Below are positions 50,063 to 59,888 of a stretch of 64,000 nucleotides of DNA, in pieces. The notes below the pieces were generated by a model. That model saw nothing but the letters and a program-made list of their open reading frames with translations. It ran no database searches and was not told where the DNA came from. This stretch comes from Haloterrigena salifodinae (lineage in GTDB: Archaea > Halobacteriota > Halobacteria > Halobacteriales > Natrialbaceae). The stretch is taken from NCBI RefSeq assembly GCF_003977755.1, contig NZ_RQWN01000002.1:1116001-1180000 (forward strand), in the 5' to 3' direction. Within the stretch, counting starts at the first letter, position 1, and every line of letters starts with the position of its first letter. Made by a program: the position numbers and the translations under genes.

Positions 50063-50887
50063 ATGGTACACCTCGAGCGGATTCGGATTCGGCCGGTCGC
50101 GTCCCTCGATGCGATCTCGGTTTCGGAACGGACGCTCATCGACCGCGGACCGGCGTGGGAGCGGCGGTATACGATCGTCGAGCGAACGCCGGGAAGCGAC
50201 GCCCGACCCGCGCCGGTCACCGCGGAACGCGAACCCCGACTCCGCAGGCTCGAGACGACGTACGACCTCGAGCGAGAGACGGTGACGGTCCGCGAACGAG
50301 GAAGCGACGAGACCGCGACCTTCCACCTCAACCTCGATCGGGAGTGTTTCGCCTCGTGGCTCTCGGAGTACCTCGGCTACCCAGTCGAGATCGTTCGCAC
50401 CGGCGAGAGCGGCGGCCCGGACGCCGCAGTTCCGTCGGGACCGACGGTCGTCAGCGTCGAGACGCTCGAGACGGTCGCCGAGTGGTACGACGAGATCGAC
50501 GCCGACGAACTCTGTCGTCGCGTCCAGCCGACGCTCGTCATCGGCGGCGCCCCGCCGTTCTGGGAGGACCGACTCTACGGGCGGGCCGACCGGATCGTTC
50601 CCGTCGAGGTCGGGTCGACGACGCTGTACGGGACCGCGCCGTCGCAACTGTGCGGCGTCTCGGCGCGCGACCCTGAAACCGGCGCGCAAACCGACGGGTT
50701 TCGGGAGACGTTCGTCAAGCGCCGCCGCGCGACGCTACCTGACTGGGCGACCGCGGTGCGGTTCGACCACTACTTCCGGCTGTTGTCCGAAACGCGAGTC
50801 CCGCAGGCGTCGGTGGGGACGACGCTCTCGGTCGACGAGCCGGTCACCGTCAGGGAGCCCGTCCCATCCCCGACGCCGGCTGACTGA
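50063..50887 (+). CDS. MOSC-domain-type protein
   Basis: The 274-residue protein starts MVHLERIRIRPVASLDAISV, resembling MOSC N-terminal domains (molybdenum-cofactor sulfurase C-terminal family). A middle segment has LCRRVQPTLVIGGAPPFWED, similar to the MOSC core RFRPNLVVDG-like strand, and a later KRRRATLPDWATAVRFDHYF. The catalytic cysteine common in MOSC is in SQLCGVSARDPET. It may handle sulfur or metal-sulfur transfer. The family assignment is moderate. Confidence 0.65.
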   Translation: MVHLERIRIRPVASLDAISVSERTLIDRGPAWERRYTIVERTPGSDARPAPVTAEREPRLRRLETTYDLERETVTVRERGSDETATFHLNLDRECFASWLSEYLGYPVEIVRTGESGGPDAAVPSGPTVVSVETLETVAEWYDEIDADELCRRVQPTLVIGGAPPFWEDRLYGRADRIVPVEVGSTTLYGTAPSQLCGVSARDPETGAQTDGFRETFVKRRRATLPDWATAVRFDHYFRLLSETRVPQASVGTTLSVDEPVTVREPVPSPTPAD

Positions 50888-51045
50888 CTCGAGCGACGAC
50901 GGCCGACGCGTTGTTGCCCGTCGATCGGCGTAGCGAGCGAAACTGCCGTTTGTCGGCCGAACGCGCCGAGACGCGTCCGCACTCGATTTTCACATCTGGT
51001 ATTCGGAGCCAAAGCTCAAAGAGGGCGCTCTGATTTGCCGGTGTC

Positions 51046-54000
51046 ATGGGAACGGGTCTCGATATCGGACCGGGAGCGCTCAGGGTGGCCGCGGAACCGG
51101 CCGGGGACGCGATCGAATCGGTACCGCCGGTCGTCGTTCCAGTCGACGACGCCGCGGCGAGCGATCTGACGGATGACGGACTGTCCGTGGAGCGAGAGGG
51201 AACGACCTACGCAGTCGGCGAGACAGCCGAGGCGGTCGCCGACGCGACCGGCACGGCGCCCGAGTCGCTGTTTTCCAACGGTGTCTTGGCGGTCGACGGC
51301 TACGCAGAATCGGCTCTCGAGGCGCTGCTCGAGGACGCGCTCGGGAACGGCGCGAGCGACGGGCGACTCTGCTATACGACGCCGGGGACGCTGGTCGGCG
51401 CCACGGAGCCGACCGCGGCCCACCGGGAGATTGTCGAGTCGATCGTCGCCGAGCACGCGGCCGATATCACGCCGATCAGCAGGGGATTCGCCGTCGTCTA
51501 CGACCAGCTGGCCGAGGACAACTACACCGGGCTCGGCATCTGCATCGGGCCGCAGACGACCGACGTCGCGCTGGCCTACTACGGCGTGCCCGCGTTGGCG
51601 TTCTCGCTCGCGAAGGGCAGCGAGTGGATCGTCGAGCGAGCGGCGGCCGATACCGGCCGCGAGCCGGCGGAGATCGCGGCCGTCCGCGAGGAGTTCGCGC
51701 TCGATCCCGACGCCGCGTCGGGCGAGGTCGAGAGCGCGCTCGCGCAGGCCCACGACGCGCTGATCGGCGACCTCGCCGACGCAATCGCGGCCGAGGCCGA
51801 CGAGAACGACGTGCAACAGGGGCTGGCCGTCCCGATCGCAGTCGCCGGCGACGGCGCGATCGAGGGCCTCGAGTTCCTGCTTGGCGGGCGGTTCGACGCG
51901 GCGGCGCTCCCGTTCTCGGTTCGCGGGGTGCGGCTGGCCGACGACCCCGCCGGGAGCGCCGCCCGCGGTGCGCTCGCGGCGGCCGAAGACAACGTCGACG
52001 CCTACGAGGACGTCACCTGGTCGACGGCCGAAACCAATGGGGACGGCGACGAGTCGAACGGGGCTTCGGCCGGCGCCGACGCGAGCAGATCGACGACGCT
52101 CACCTTCGACGGCGATCTGGGCGGCGGGGCCGGCGTGGACCGCGACCCCGCTGACGACGCCATCGAGCAGCTGTTCGACCGGCTCGCCGACCGCGACGAG
52201 GAGATCGAATCGGTCCGAACCGACCTCGAGTCGGCGTTCGATGACATCGCGTACGTCGAGGAGCGGACGGCCGAGGTCGAGACGGTCGCGGAGCTCGACG
52301 AGCGCCTCGAGGCGTTCGCCAACGACCTGCGCGACCTCGAAGCCGAGAGCGAGACGCACGCGAGCGACGAAACGGTCGACGAACTGGGGGACGATCTCGA
52401 GGCGCTCTCGACGGCCTTCGAGGACTTAGAGACCGACGTCGACGGCCTCGCGACCGAGCTGGAAGCCGACCTCGAGGCGGTCGAATCCGGGTTGGCGGAC
52501 GATATCGACGAGTTGGAAGCCGAGCTAGCGGATGACCTCGACGAACTGGAGTCCGGACTCGAGACCGACCTCGAGACGCTGTCGGAGACGGCGGCAGACG
52601 AACGTGCGGCCCTCGAGGAGCGAATCGAGGAGCTCGCCGACGATCTCGAGGGGGTTTCGGACAGAACGAACTCGCTGGACGAGCGACTCGAGACGATCCG
52701 AACGGGCCTAGAGCGGCTCGAGTCGGAGACCGCGTCCGCGGCCGACCTCGAGGACGCGATCGCGACGATCGATCGCCTGGACGAGACGCTCGCGGCGATC
52801 GACGAGGACGTCGACCGGATCGACGATCGTCTCGCTGCTCTGGACGACGGCCTCGAGGAGCAGGCGACCCGGATCGACGGCGTTGATAATCGACTCGACG
52901 ATGTTGACGACCGGCTCGCTGACCACGTCGAACAAACTGATGACGACCTCGAGGAATTCGCGGCAGATATCGAGGCCGTTGAGGCGACGGTCGACGACGA
53001 ACTGGCTGCCGTCGACGCCGATCTCGAGGACGTGGCAGCGACGATCGAGGACGAAATCGACGCGCTCGAGGGTGAACTCGAGTCGGTCGACGACCGGATC
53101 AGCGACGCCGATGGCCGGATCAGCGATGTCGACGACCGGCTTGAGGACGTGATCGATGACGTCGACGATCGAATTCAGGGCATCGACGATCGGCTCGAGG
53201 CGACCGACGACCGCGTCGGGACGGTGGCCGACGACGTCACCGACGCCCGCGAGACGCTGGGTGCCCGAGCCGACGATCTGGAGGCGCGCCTGGAGAGCGC
53301 TCGGGAGACGATCGGGGACGTCGAGGCGACGGCGGCCGGCGACGAACGGGTCGACGCCGTCGAAGACGACCTCGAAGAACTCGAAGACAGTGTCACGAGC
53401 GTCTCGGAGCGACTCGAGGACCTCGCGGAGCGGACGGCGCTCGAGGATGCGGTCACCGACCTCGCGACCGACCTCGACGCCGCCGAGAGCGAACTCGCCG
53501 ATCTCGGCGAGAAGTTCGACTTGCTCGAAGTGGAGGTCGACGACCGGTTCGAGGCGACGACCGCCGAATTCGAAACGACGGCGACCGAACTCGAGGCGCG
53601 ACTCGACGACCGGACGGACGACGTCGAGACGAGACTCGAGGACGCAGTCGGATCGATCGAAGACGATTTCGCGACGCTCGAGTCGCGCCTCGATCGCCTC
53701 GACGAAGCGGCTCCGGAGGATGACGCGGTCGCCGAACTGTCCGATTCGCTCGCGGAGACGCGGGAGACGGTCGAATCGGCGACCGCGGAGGTCGACGCCC
53801 TCGGAGACGACCTCGACGCGCTCGAGACGACGCTGACGGAGCGAATCGACTCGGTCGAGACGGAACTCGACGACATCGCGTCCGACCTCCGATCGACGGT
53901 GGCTGAAGAGACCGACGCGCTCGCGGACCGTCTCGAGCGGGTCGACGATCGCTCGGCGACCGTCGAGAGCCGACTCGAGGACGTTACCGAAACCGTCGAC

Positions 54001-54816
54001 GCCGACGTCGAACGAATCTCGGCGCGCGTCTCGGAATTCGACGACCGCCTCGAGTCCCTCGACGAGACGGCCGCGTCCGCGGACGCCGTCGCGACGCTCG
54101 AGGAGTCGATCGACGCCGTCGAGGGAGAGCTCGAAACGCTTCGGGCGGCGTCCGACGAAACGCGCGAGGCGATCGACGCCCTCGAGGCCGACCGCGAGGC
54201 GGCGCTGGAGGACGTCGCGGATCGCGTCGACGATCTCGAGGGCCAGACCGACGCGCTTGCGAGCCGAGTCGATCGACTCGACGACCGCTCGACGCGAGTC
54301 GACGACCTGGCCGACCGCGCGGACGAACTCGATGACCGGACGAGCGAGCACGGGTCGCGGCTCGATCGACAGGCCGATTCGCTCGCGGCCCACGACGACC
54401 GCCTTGAGTCGGTCGCGAGCGAGGTCGACGACCTCGCAGCAGCCCTCGACGCGACGCCAGACGAGACGGTCCTCGAGTCGACGGACGATCGACTGGACGC
54501 GCTCGCGGATCAGGTGGACGGACTCGAGTCGGCGCTCGACGATGTGGAGTCGTCGACGGCCCGCGGAGAGCGACTCGAGGCGCTACAGACGGACGTCGCC
54601 GAGTTGCGAGAGCGCGTCGAGACGGAAGCGCAATCCCACGAACGGGACGAGTCGTCCGGAACGGCGGAGACGGTCGTTCCGATCGCTGCCGGCGGTGGCG
54701 GCGCCGGCGTCGTCGCCGGCGGCTCGCTCGCGCTCGCGGGCGACGGGACGATCGGCGCCGTCGCCGTCGTGTTCGGCGTCGTCCTGATCGCCGGCGCTAT
54801 CGCGGCGAGTCGGTAA
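51046..54816 (+). CDS. Actin/MreB-fold N-terminus with giant coiled coil and C-terminal membrane anchor
   Basis: The 1256-residue protein has three parts. Residues 1-330 look like the actin/Hsp70 ATPase fold: LDIGPGALRVA (phosphate loop 1, D6), GLGICIGPQTTDVALAYYG (phosphate loop 2, where the usual Asp is Cys) and AVAGDGAIEGLEFLLGGRF (adenosine loop). Residues about 365-1200 are nearly unbroken heptads such as ADLEDVAATIEDEIDALEGE, very rich in D, E, L and R. The last 47 residues hold one or two hydrophobic segments (GAVAVVFGVVLIAGAIAASR). It is thus a candidate membrane-tethered cytoskeletal or scaffold protein; function is unknown. Confidence 0.7.
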   Translation: MGTGLDIGPGALRVAAEPAGDAIESVPPVVVPVDDAAASDLTDDGLSVEREGTTYAVGETAEAVADATGTAPESLFSNGVLAVDGYAESALEALLEDALGNGASDGRLCYTTPGTLVGATEPTAAHREIVESIVAEHAADITPISRGFAVVYDQLAEDNYTGLGICIGPQTTDVALAYYGVPALAFSLAKGSEWIVERAAADTGREPAEIAAVREEFALDPDAASGEVESALAQAHDALIGDLADAIAAEADENDVQQGLAVPIAVAGDGAIEGLEFLLGGRFDAAALPFSVRGVRLADDPAGSAARGALAAAEDNVDAYEDVTWSTAETNGDGDESNGASAGADASRSTTLTFDGDLGGGAGVDRDPADDAIEQLFDRLADRDEEIESVRTDLESAFDDIAYVEERTAEVETVAELDERLEAFANDLRDLEAESETHASDETVDELGDDLEALSTAFEDLETDVDGLATELEADLEAVESGLADDIDELEAELADDLDELESGLETDLETLSETAADERAALEERIEELADDLEGVSDRTNSLDERLETIRTGLERLESETASAADLEDAIATIDRLDETLAAIDEDVDRIDDRLAALDDGLEEQATRIDGVDNRLDDVDDRLADHVEQTDDDLEEFAADIEAVEATVDDELAAVDADLEDVAATIEDEIDALEGELESVDDRISDADGRISDVDDRLEDVIDDVDDRIQGIDDRLEATDDRVGTVADDVTDARETLGARADDLEARLESARETIGDVEATAAGDERVDAVEDDLEELEDSVTSVSERLEDLAERTALEDAVTDLATDLDAAESELADLGEKFDLLEVEVDDRFEATTAEFETTATELEARLDDRTDDVETRLEDAVGSIEDDFATLESRLDRLDEAAPEDDAVAELSDSLAETRETVESATAEVDALGDDLDALETTLTERIDSVETELDDIASDLRSTVAEETDALADRLERVDDRSATVESRLEDVTETVDADVERISARVSEFDDRLESLDETAASADAVATLEESIDAVEGELETLRAASDETREAIDALEADREAALEDVADRVDDLEGQTDALASRVDRLDDRSTRVDDLADRADELDDRTSEHGSRLDRQADSLAAHDDRLESVASEVDDLAAALDATPDETVLESTDDRLDALADQVDGLESALDDVESSTARGERLEALQTDVAELRERVETEAQSHERDESSGTAETVVPIAAGGGGAGVVAGGSLALAGDGTIGAVAVVFGVVLIAGAIAASR

Positions 54817-54942
54817 GGAGATCGTTGCGGGTCGCTCGCACAGTCGCTCCTTCTCGGAGATTCTCGCGTTCGCGGAGCCGGCGCTACGCGTACGGAGCTG
54901 CGGGAAAACGGCGCCGTCGGTCGTCACGAGGGCTGCGACCGG

Positions 54943-55074
54943 TTACTCGCGGATCGGGTCGACGTTTCGCATCTCGCCCCCGCACCGCCGACAGGTGCTG
55001 ACGAGCGCGTCGGCGACCGTCTCGCGGTGCCCGCACGCCACACACTCGTACTCGAGCTGCTCGGCTACTGTCAT
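54943..55074 (-). CDS. Rubrerythrin-like zinc-ribbon micro-protein (43 aa)
   Basis: A 43-residue protein starting MTVAEQLEYECVACGHRETV with a second pair in STCRRCGGEM, giving a two-CxxC zinc ribbon of the rubredoxin-like type found in many haloarchaeal micro-proteins. It may bind zinc and take part in protein or nucleic acid contacts. The start ATG at 55074 is the only one that gives both knuckles. It is convergent with the coiled-coil gene. Confidence 0.8.
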   Translation of the reverse strand: MTVAEQLEYECVACGHRETVADALVSTCRRCGGEMRNVDPIRE

Positions 55075-55147
55075 ATGCTAACGTTTGTGATGAATCGTGT
55101 TAACTCTTTCCACGGTAAATAGTATCGATGAACGTCATCGAACGCGA

Positions 55148-56368
55148 CTACTCGAGCAGCCAGAGCACGGCACCGAGCGCCGTGGCGGCGGCGACCGACA
55201 CCGCGAGGAGACCGAACGCGGGCCGGAAGCCGGCGACTTCCGAGAGCGTGCCGACGATCGCGGGGGCGATCGCCCCGGCCGCCATCAGCAGCGTCCGGAC
55301 GACGCCGAGCCCGCCGCCGGCGACGTCGTCGGGGATCGCCGACATCAGGTAAGCCCCCCTGACGGGCCGGAAGCCGTGGGAGCCGATCCCGACCGCGACG
55401 AGTGCCGCGCCGAGAACCAGTGGCCCGGCCGTCCCGGTCAAGACGATGAGAGCGGTCAGGGAGACCGACGCGATCCCGAGCGTGCCGACGATGAGCGGGA
55501 GTCGTCCGACCCGGTCGCTGAGATCGCCGGTGACGAGTTGGACGAGGCTCGCGAGGAAGAGGGCGCTGTAGAGCAGGCTCGCCGTCGCGTCAGTCAGCCC
55601 CGCCTCCTGCGTGAGATACAGCGGGGCGAACGCGACGAACCCGTTGTAGGTAAACGAGAACAGCACCGTCAGCAGCGCGAACACCGCGAACCGCGGGTCC
55701 CGAAGGAGCGTCGTGTACTGTCCGATGCCGCCGGCCGAGACGGCGGCCGTAGCGGCGTCGCTCGCGGAGTCGTTCGGGAGGCGTCGCGGAACGCGTACCC
55801 GAAACGCCGCGCCGAGTCCGAGGCCGAGCAGCCCGGCGCCCAGGAAGAGCAGCCGCCAGCTATCGCCCAACGGGAACGAGACGCTCGCGACGGCGACGAT
55901 CACGGCCGGCGCGACGACGCCCCCGAAGGCGCCGAACGTGTCGAGCACGCCGAGGGCGCGGCCCGTTCGCTCGGGGTAGGCCCGCGACAGCAGCCGAACG
56001 GCGACGGTCTTGTGTGCGCCGGTGCCGGCGCCCATGACGAGCATCGCGCCGACGAGGACGAGAAACGGCGAGTCGACGACCAGCGCGAGGGCGGCGACGG
56101 CCGCGACGACGACGCCCGCGGTGATAACGCCCACTGAGCCAAAACGATCCGCGAGCACGCCGGAGGGAAACTGCATGGCCGCGTAGACGAGCATCAGACC
56201 GGTGTAGGCGGTCCCGAGAACCGCGTTCGAGACGCCGTAACTCGCCCCAAACGAGTCGAACAGCGGCGGGAAGGCGTAGCGAAGGAACTTCGCGAGAAAC
56301 CAGATCGCCGCCGTCAGGACGAGGACGTCGTAGCCGCGGAGTCGGTCGACTGTCTCGCGAAGCGCCAT
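55148..56368 (-). CDS. Major facilitator superfamily transporter
   Basis: The 406-residue integral membrane protein has 12 predicted helices. The MFS loop 2-3 motif appears as FPSGVLADRFGSVGVITAG (about 68-86) and again, degenerate, as TGDLSDRVGRLPLIVG in the second half. It could export drugs or move nutrients; the substrate is not evident. It has a central loop (about 190-215) that is short and hydrophilic. It stands alone. Confidence 0.87.
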   Translation of the reverse strand: MALRETVDRLRGYDVLVLTAAIWFLAKFLRYAFPPLFDSFGASYGVSNAVLGTAYTGLMLVYAAMQFPSGVLADRFGSVGVITAGVVVAAVAALALVVDSPFLVLVGAMLVMGAGTGAHKTVAVRLLSRAYPERTGRALGVLDTFGAFGGVVAPAVIVAVASVSFPLGDSWRLLFLGAGLLGLGLGAAFRVRVPRRLPNDSASDAATAAVSAGGIGQYTTLLRDPRFAVFALLTVLFSFTYNGFVAFAPLYLTQEAGLTDATASLLYSALFLASLVQLVTGDLSDRVGRLPLIVGTLGIASVSLTALIVLTGTAGPLVLGAALVAVGIGSHGFRPVRGAYLMSAIPDDVAGGGLGVVRTLLMAAGAIAPAIVGTLSEVAGFRPAFGLLAVSVAAATALGAVLWLLE

Positions 56369-56893
56369 ATGGGTCTATCGGGGATATCCGAACGAACGAC
56401 GAATACCCACCGATTTCGCCACCGCGATCGAAACGGGGACGAACGGTGTATCAGTGACTGCGGCGGGGCCGGTCGACGGCGATCGCGACCGATCTCGGGC
56501 GGTCTCGTAGTCGGTCGCCGTTCGTAGTCAGTCGTCTCGGAGGCGATCGTCGCCGCGCTGTGCTCGCCCTCGAGTCGTCTCGGGTTAGCCCGCTTATCGC
56601 TGACCCCAGCGTCGAATATCACCGGAGCGTCGCAACTGCGTTATTCCTGCGCTTACTGAGCGATTGGACGAACGTCTACTGATAGCGTCCTCGAGCCATC
56701 GATCGACGCGCCGGTATCCATCTGACTGTACCAGATCACATGACCTGTTCGGTCGAAACCTGCTACCGACGCAACCGTGAATAATCGGACGAACGAGAAA
56801 TATCGCGGTCGCCCGAGCGTAGGGCGCCGTCGCGTCGGTCCGCCGCAGTAGCTTACGCGTGTCTGTGCCGACGCGGCCCTAACGGCCGCCTCA
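56369..56893. other. Intergenic region without recognised gene
   Basis: About 525 bases between the MFS gene and the first acidic paralogue. It contains AT-richer stretches near 56640-56810, suitable for promoters. No conserved frame or repeat is evident. Confidence 0.45.
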
Positions 56894-57358
56894 TCAGTCG
56901 AAGTCCGGGAGGTCCTCCGGCGGTTCGTACTCGGCCTCCCAGTCGATGTACTCCTCCTTGAGGATCACCGAGACGATCTGGCCGAACTCGGTTAGTTCGG
57001 CGTTGATCGAGGAGACCGTCCCCCATGTATCGAGGCCCGGGTGGTACTCCCGCGCCTGCCAGTCCTCGGGGATGCCGGGCGCGTGATAGCCGACTCTGTC
57101 GGCGAAGTCGTCCCAGAAGAAGTCGAATCCGGCGAAGAGATCCATCTCGCGGGCGATCTCGTACTCCCGTTCCTCGAGGTCGGTGTCCTCGCACCACTCC
57201 TCGAACGCTTCCTCCCAGGCGCCCGTCTCGAGGAACTCCTGGAGTTCCTCGCGCCGATAGTCGACGTCTCCGTCGGCGCTGATCGTCGCGTCCTCGTACT
57301 CGTTCGGGTCGACGAAGTTCAGTTCCGGCGGCTCAGGCGGTTCGACCTCGAGTGTCAT
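56894..57358 (-). CDS. Acidic helical protein, paralogue A of a flanking pair
   Basis: The 154-residue protein is very acidic and starts MTLEVEPPEPPELNFVDPNE. It shares a pattern with the protein at 58734-59183: GAWEEAFEEWCEDTDL (about 53-68) and FDFFWDDFADRVGYHAPGIP (about 86-105). No known domain matches. The two copies flank an M20 peptidase and read in the same direction, suggesting duplication followed by divergence. It is cytoplasmic and probably haloarchaea-specific. The ATG at 57358 is preferred over a start 13 codons upstream. Confidence 0.65.
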   Translation of the reverse strand: MTLEVEPPEPPELNFVDPNEYEDATISADGDVDYRREELQEFLETGAWEEAFEEWCEDTDLEEREYEIAREMDLFAGFDFFWDDFADRVGYHAPGIPEDWQAREYHPGLDTWGTVSSINAELTEFGQIVSVILKEEYIDWEAEYEPPEDLPDFD

Positions 57359-57424
57359 GACCGGACGTAGGAGGGGTTCGCGGATAAGAATTCCCACCTC
57401 CGGTCGCGAGGCGGCGATCGGACG

Positions 57425-58690
57425 TCACCCGTCCCGTTCCCGATCGATCGCGAACGGCACCTGCGCGTACGCAATCGCGTTTCGCAGGAGTTTGTCGACG
57501 GTCGTGTACTCGTCGACCGCGTGTGCCGTCCCCGTTCCGGTCGCGAACTCGACCGTCGGGACGCCGGCGTCCCGAAAAACCTGGGCGTCGCCTCCGCCCG
57601 TCGCGAACCGTCGATAGACCGGCGTCGGAACGACGTCCTCGACGACGTCGGTCGTCGCGCGGACGATTGCGGACTCCGGATCCGTATACGACCCCGCCGT
57701 CCACGCGATGTCCGTGATTGTCGCGGCCTCCCGGTCCTCGAGGCAGTCGCGAATTCTCGAGACGATCGCCTCGGGATTGACCGTCGGGAGCACGCGGACG
57801 TCGAGGTCGGCCCGAGCGCTCGAGGGGACGGTGTTGACCGCGTCGCCCCCGCTGAACCGACCGAGGTTGACGGTCGGCGAGTGGAACAGCGCTCTGGCGG
57901 ACGCCTCGTCCAGATAGCAGGCGTAGTAGGCGACGCTCTCGGCGAGGATCTCGTCGTCGATTCCGTCCGTCGGCACGTCTAACTCGCGGAGGCGTCGGCG
58001 ACAGGTCCGTAGGATCTCGTAGAGTCCGTCGATCGCGTTCTCGCCGAGCACCGGCCGCGAGCCGTGGGCGGCCCGGCCCTCGTACTCGATCGTCGGCCAG
58101 ACGTAGCCCCGGTCGCCGACCGCGACCGAGTTGACGTCGGTCCGCCCGGTGGCCTCGCCGACGATACAGGCGTCGGGATCCAGCCGATCGGCGGCGAACC
58201 GATCGGCCAGCCCGATATCGCCCCAGACCTCCTCGTCGCTCACGAGGGCGAACTGCAGGGTCACCGGCGGTTCGGTGTCGGTACGAGCGTATGCGCGGGC
58301 GACCTGAATCATCGCCCCGATCGCGCCCTTCATATCGTTCGTCCCGCGGCCGTACAGGCGATCGCCGTCGATCTCGCCGAGCGGATCGCGGTCCCACTCC
58401 GCGGCGGTGAACGGCACCGTATCGACGTGCCCGTTGTACAGCAGGGTGAACTCGTCGGCACCGGGCAGCGTCGCGACGACGTTCGGTTTCATCGGGTCGA
58501 CGCCGAACCGGTCGCAGTCGAATCCCAGCGACTCGAACTCGTCGATCAATCGGTCGACGAGTTCCCGCGTGTTCCCGGGCGGGTTCCGGGTGTCCGCCGC
58601 CACGATTTCGCGGGTGGTCTCGAGGAGTTCCCGCGGATTGTCCCGGAGATACGTCCGTACCGACTCGGGCGAGTTCCGATCGCCGTCCAT
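57425..58690 (-). CDS. M20 family metallopeptidase (ArgE/DapE type)
   Basis: The 421-residue zinc peptidase has the metal ligands in LYNGHVDTVPF (about 84-94), RGTNDMKGAIGAM (about 114-126) and SDEEVWGDIG (about 150-159), plus a late TGTGTAHAVDEYTTVDKLLR. A dimerisation domain lies at about 180-300. It may cleave acetylated or succinylated amino acids or dipeptides. It lies between two paralogous acidic genes on the same strand and may share a transcript with them. Confidence 0.88.
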   Translation of the reverse strand: MDGDRNSPESVRTYLRDNPRELLETTREIVAADTRNPPGNTRELVDRLIDEFESLGFDCDRFGVDPMKPNVVATLPGADEFTLLYNGHVDTVPFTAAEWDRDPLGEIDGDRLYGRGTNDMKGAIGAMIQVARAYARTDTEPPVTLQFALVSDEEVWGDIGLADRFAADRLDPDACIVGEATGRTDVNSVAVGDRGYVWPTIEYEGRAAHGSRPVLGENAIDGLYEILRTCRRRLRELDVPTDGIDDEILAESVAYYACYLDEASARALFHSPTVNLGRFSGGDAVNTVPSSARADLDVRVLPTVNPEAIVSRIRDCLEDREAATITDIAWTAGSYTDPESAIVRATTDVVEDVVPTPVYRRFATGGGDAQVFRDAGVPTVEFATGTGTAHAVDEYTTVDKLLRNAIAYAQVPFAIDRERDG

Positions 58691-58733
58691 ACCCGAGCCA
58701 CGGTCGCCGGACGGCTAAACCCTCGGCCTCGAG

Positions 58734-59183
58734 TCACTCCCAGTCGTAGCCGAACTCCTCGCTCCCCCGGTGGATGTAATCGTTCTCGAGCACTTCGCTG
58801 ACCGTCCGCGCGAGGTCGTCCAACTCCTCTTCGACGGTTTCGACGGTGTCGGCGTCGAACTCCTCGTGACCGTCAAATTGATCCTCGGGGATCGACGGAA
58901 CGCGGTAGCCGACGTCCTCGGCGGCCTGATTCCAGTAGAAGTCGAGTTCGTCGAGCAGGCCCGCCTCGCGGACGGCTCGGAACTCCGCGTCAGTCAGGTA
59001 GGTGCGGTCGGCCCAGTCGTCGAACGCGTCCTCCCAGGCGCCGGCCCGTAAGAACCCCTCGAGTTCGCCGCGCCGCACGTCGTCTCCGATCCGTTCCTCG
59101 GGTTCGTCGACGGCGTCGTAGTCGCCCGGATCCGACGACCCGCGGAGCGCGGGCGGGTCGGGAACCTCGGTGTCGAGTGCCAT
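58734..59183 (-). CDS. Acidic helical protein, paralogue B of a flanking pair
   Basis: The 149-residue protein starts MALDTEVPDPPALRGSSDPG and carries GAWEDAFDDWADRTYL and LDFYWNQAAEDVGYRVPSIPEDQF, matching paralogue A at 56894-57358. The aromatic and acidic spacing of the two is conserved while the sequence has drifted. No function is known. It is the first gene of the leftward trio with the M20 peptidase. Confidence 0.65.
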   Translation of the reverse strand: MALDTEVPDPPALRGSSDPGDYDAVDEPEERIGDDVRRGELEGFLRAGAWEDAFDDWADRTYLTDAEFRAVREAGLLDELDFYWNQAAEDVGYRVPSIPEDQFDGHEEFDADTVETVEEELDDLARTVSEVLENDYIHRGSEEFGYDWE

Positions 59184-59358
59184 ACGTGAGGTTCGTCCGG
59201 GAGGAGGATGTGCGTTTTCCCGGCGAGGGACCGGTCTCCGCTTCGACGGGGGTCAATTCGAGAGCGACGAGGCGATAGACCGGACAGCGACTGCGGTCGA
59301 CTACGCTCTCGCCGTTTCGATCCCCACAGTTATTTCGAACGACACCCAACTGTCACGT

Positions 59359-59772
59359 ATGGGCAGCGAAAGCGGCGGCCGAAGCTACACGCTGACGGAA
59401 ATCTTCGCCATCAAGTTCGTCCTGGCCGACGTGCTGATCATCGCCGCCTTGCTACTGGCGGGGCCGCTGTGGGCGCTCGGCCTCACCGCGCTGTTCGTGG
59501 CCAGCACGTTCCTCATCTGGTATCTCACCCGTCGCAGCGAGCGAGCCGACGCCCACCGTGCGGCCGAGCGGGAGTGGGACGCCGCGGAGGCCGCATCCGA
59601 ACGCACGGCGGATGCGAGCGACCCCGTCACGAGACTGCAGGAGCGGTACGCCGACGGCGAACTCTCCGAAGCGGAGTTCGAGGCGAAACTGGATCGGCTG
59701 ATCGAGTCCAACGAGCGGGCCGACGCCGCCGGACTCGAGACCGAGGAACTCGAACTCGAGCGGTCGCAGTAA
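59359..59772 (+). CDS. SHOCT-domain membrane protein
   Basis: The 137-residue protein has two hydrophobic helices (about 10-50) and a C-terminal SHOCT domain: DPVTRLQERYADGELSEAEF then EAKLDRLIE (about 88-118). SHOCT domains mediate protein contact and are found in many archaeal membrane proteins. The ATG at 59359 gives MGSESGGRSYTLTEIFAIKF, the family-type start; the 63 codons of frame upstream are not conserved. Function is unknown. Confidence 0.75.
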   Translation: MGSESGGRSYTLTEIFAIKFVLADVLIIAALLLAGPLWALGLTALFVASTFLIWYLTRRSERADAHRAAEREWDAAEAASERTADASDPVTRLQERYADGELSEAEFEAKLDRLIESNERADAAGLETEELELERSQ

Positions 59773-59888
59773 CAGCTGAAACGACTCGCGCCGATCGCAC
59801 AGCCGACGCGCAATCGGGTGTGCAACGACTCGCAGCGGCCACTCTTGGTCCCAAACACTCAATCGGCGCCCCGCCGTAGCCCCGGCCG

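Noticed and set aside
52708-54393. 561-codon open frame antisense to the coiled-coil gene
   Set aside because: It results from the repetitive GAC/GAG/CTC codons of the coiled coil read backwards.
52400-54600. Tandem DNA repeat or CRISPR-like array in the coiled-coil gene
   Set aside because: The periodicity is in protein heptads; the DNA units vary and there are no equal spacers.
51046-54816. SMC/Rad50 ATPase
   Set aside because: No Walker A P-loop at the N-terminus and no ABC signature or Walker B at the C-terminus; the ends are actin-like and hydrophobic instead.
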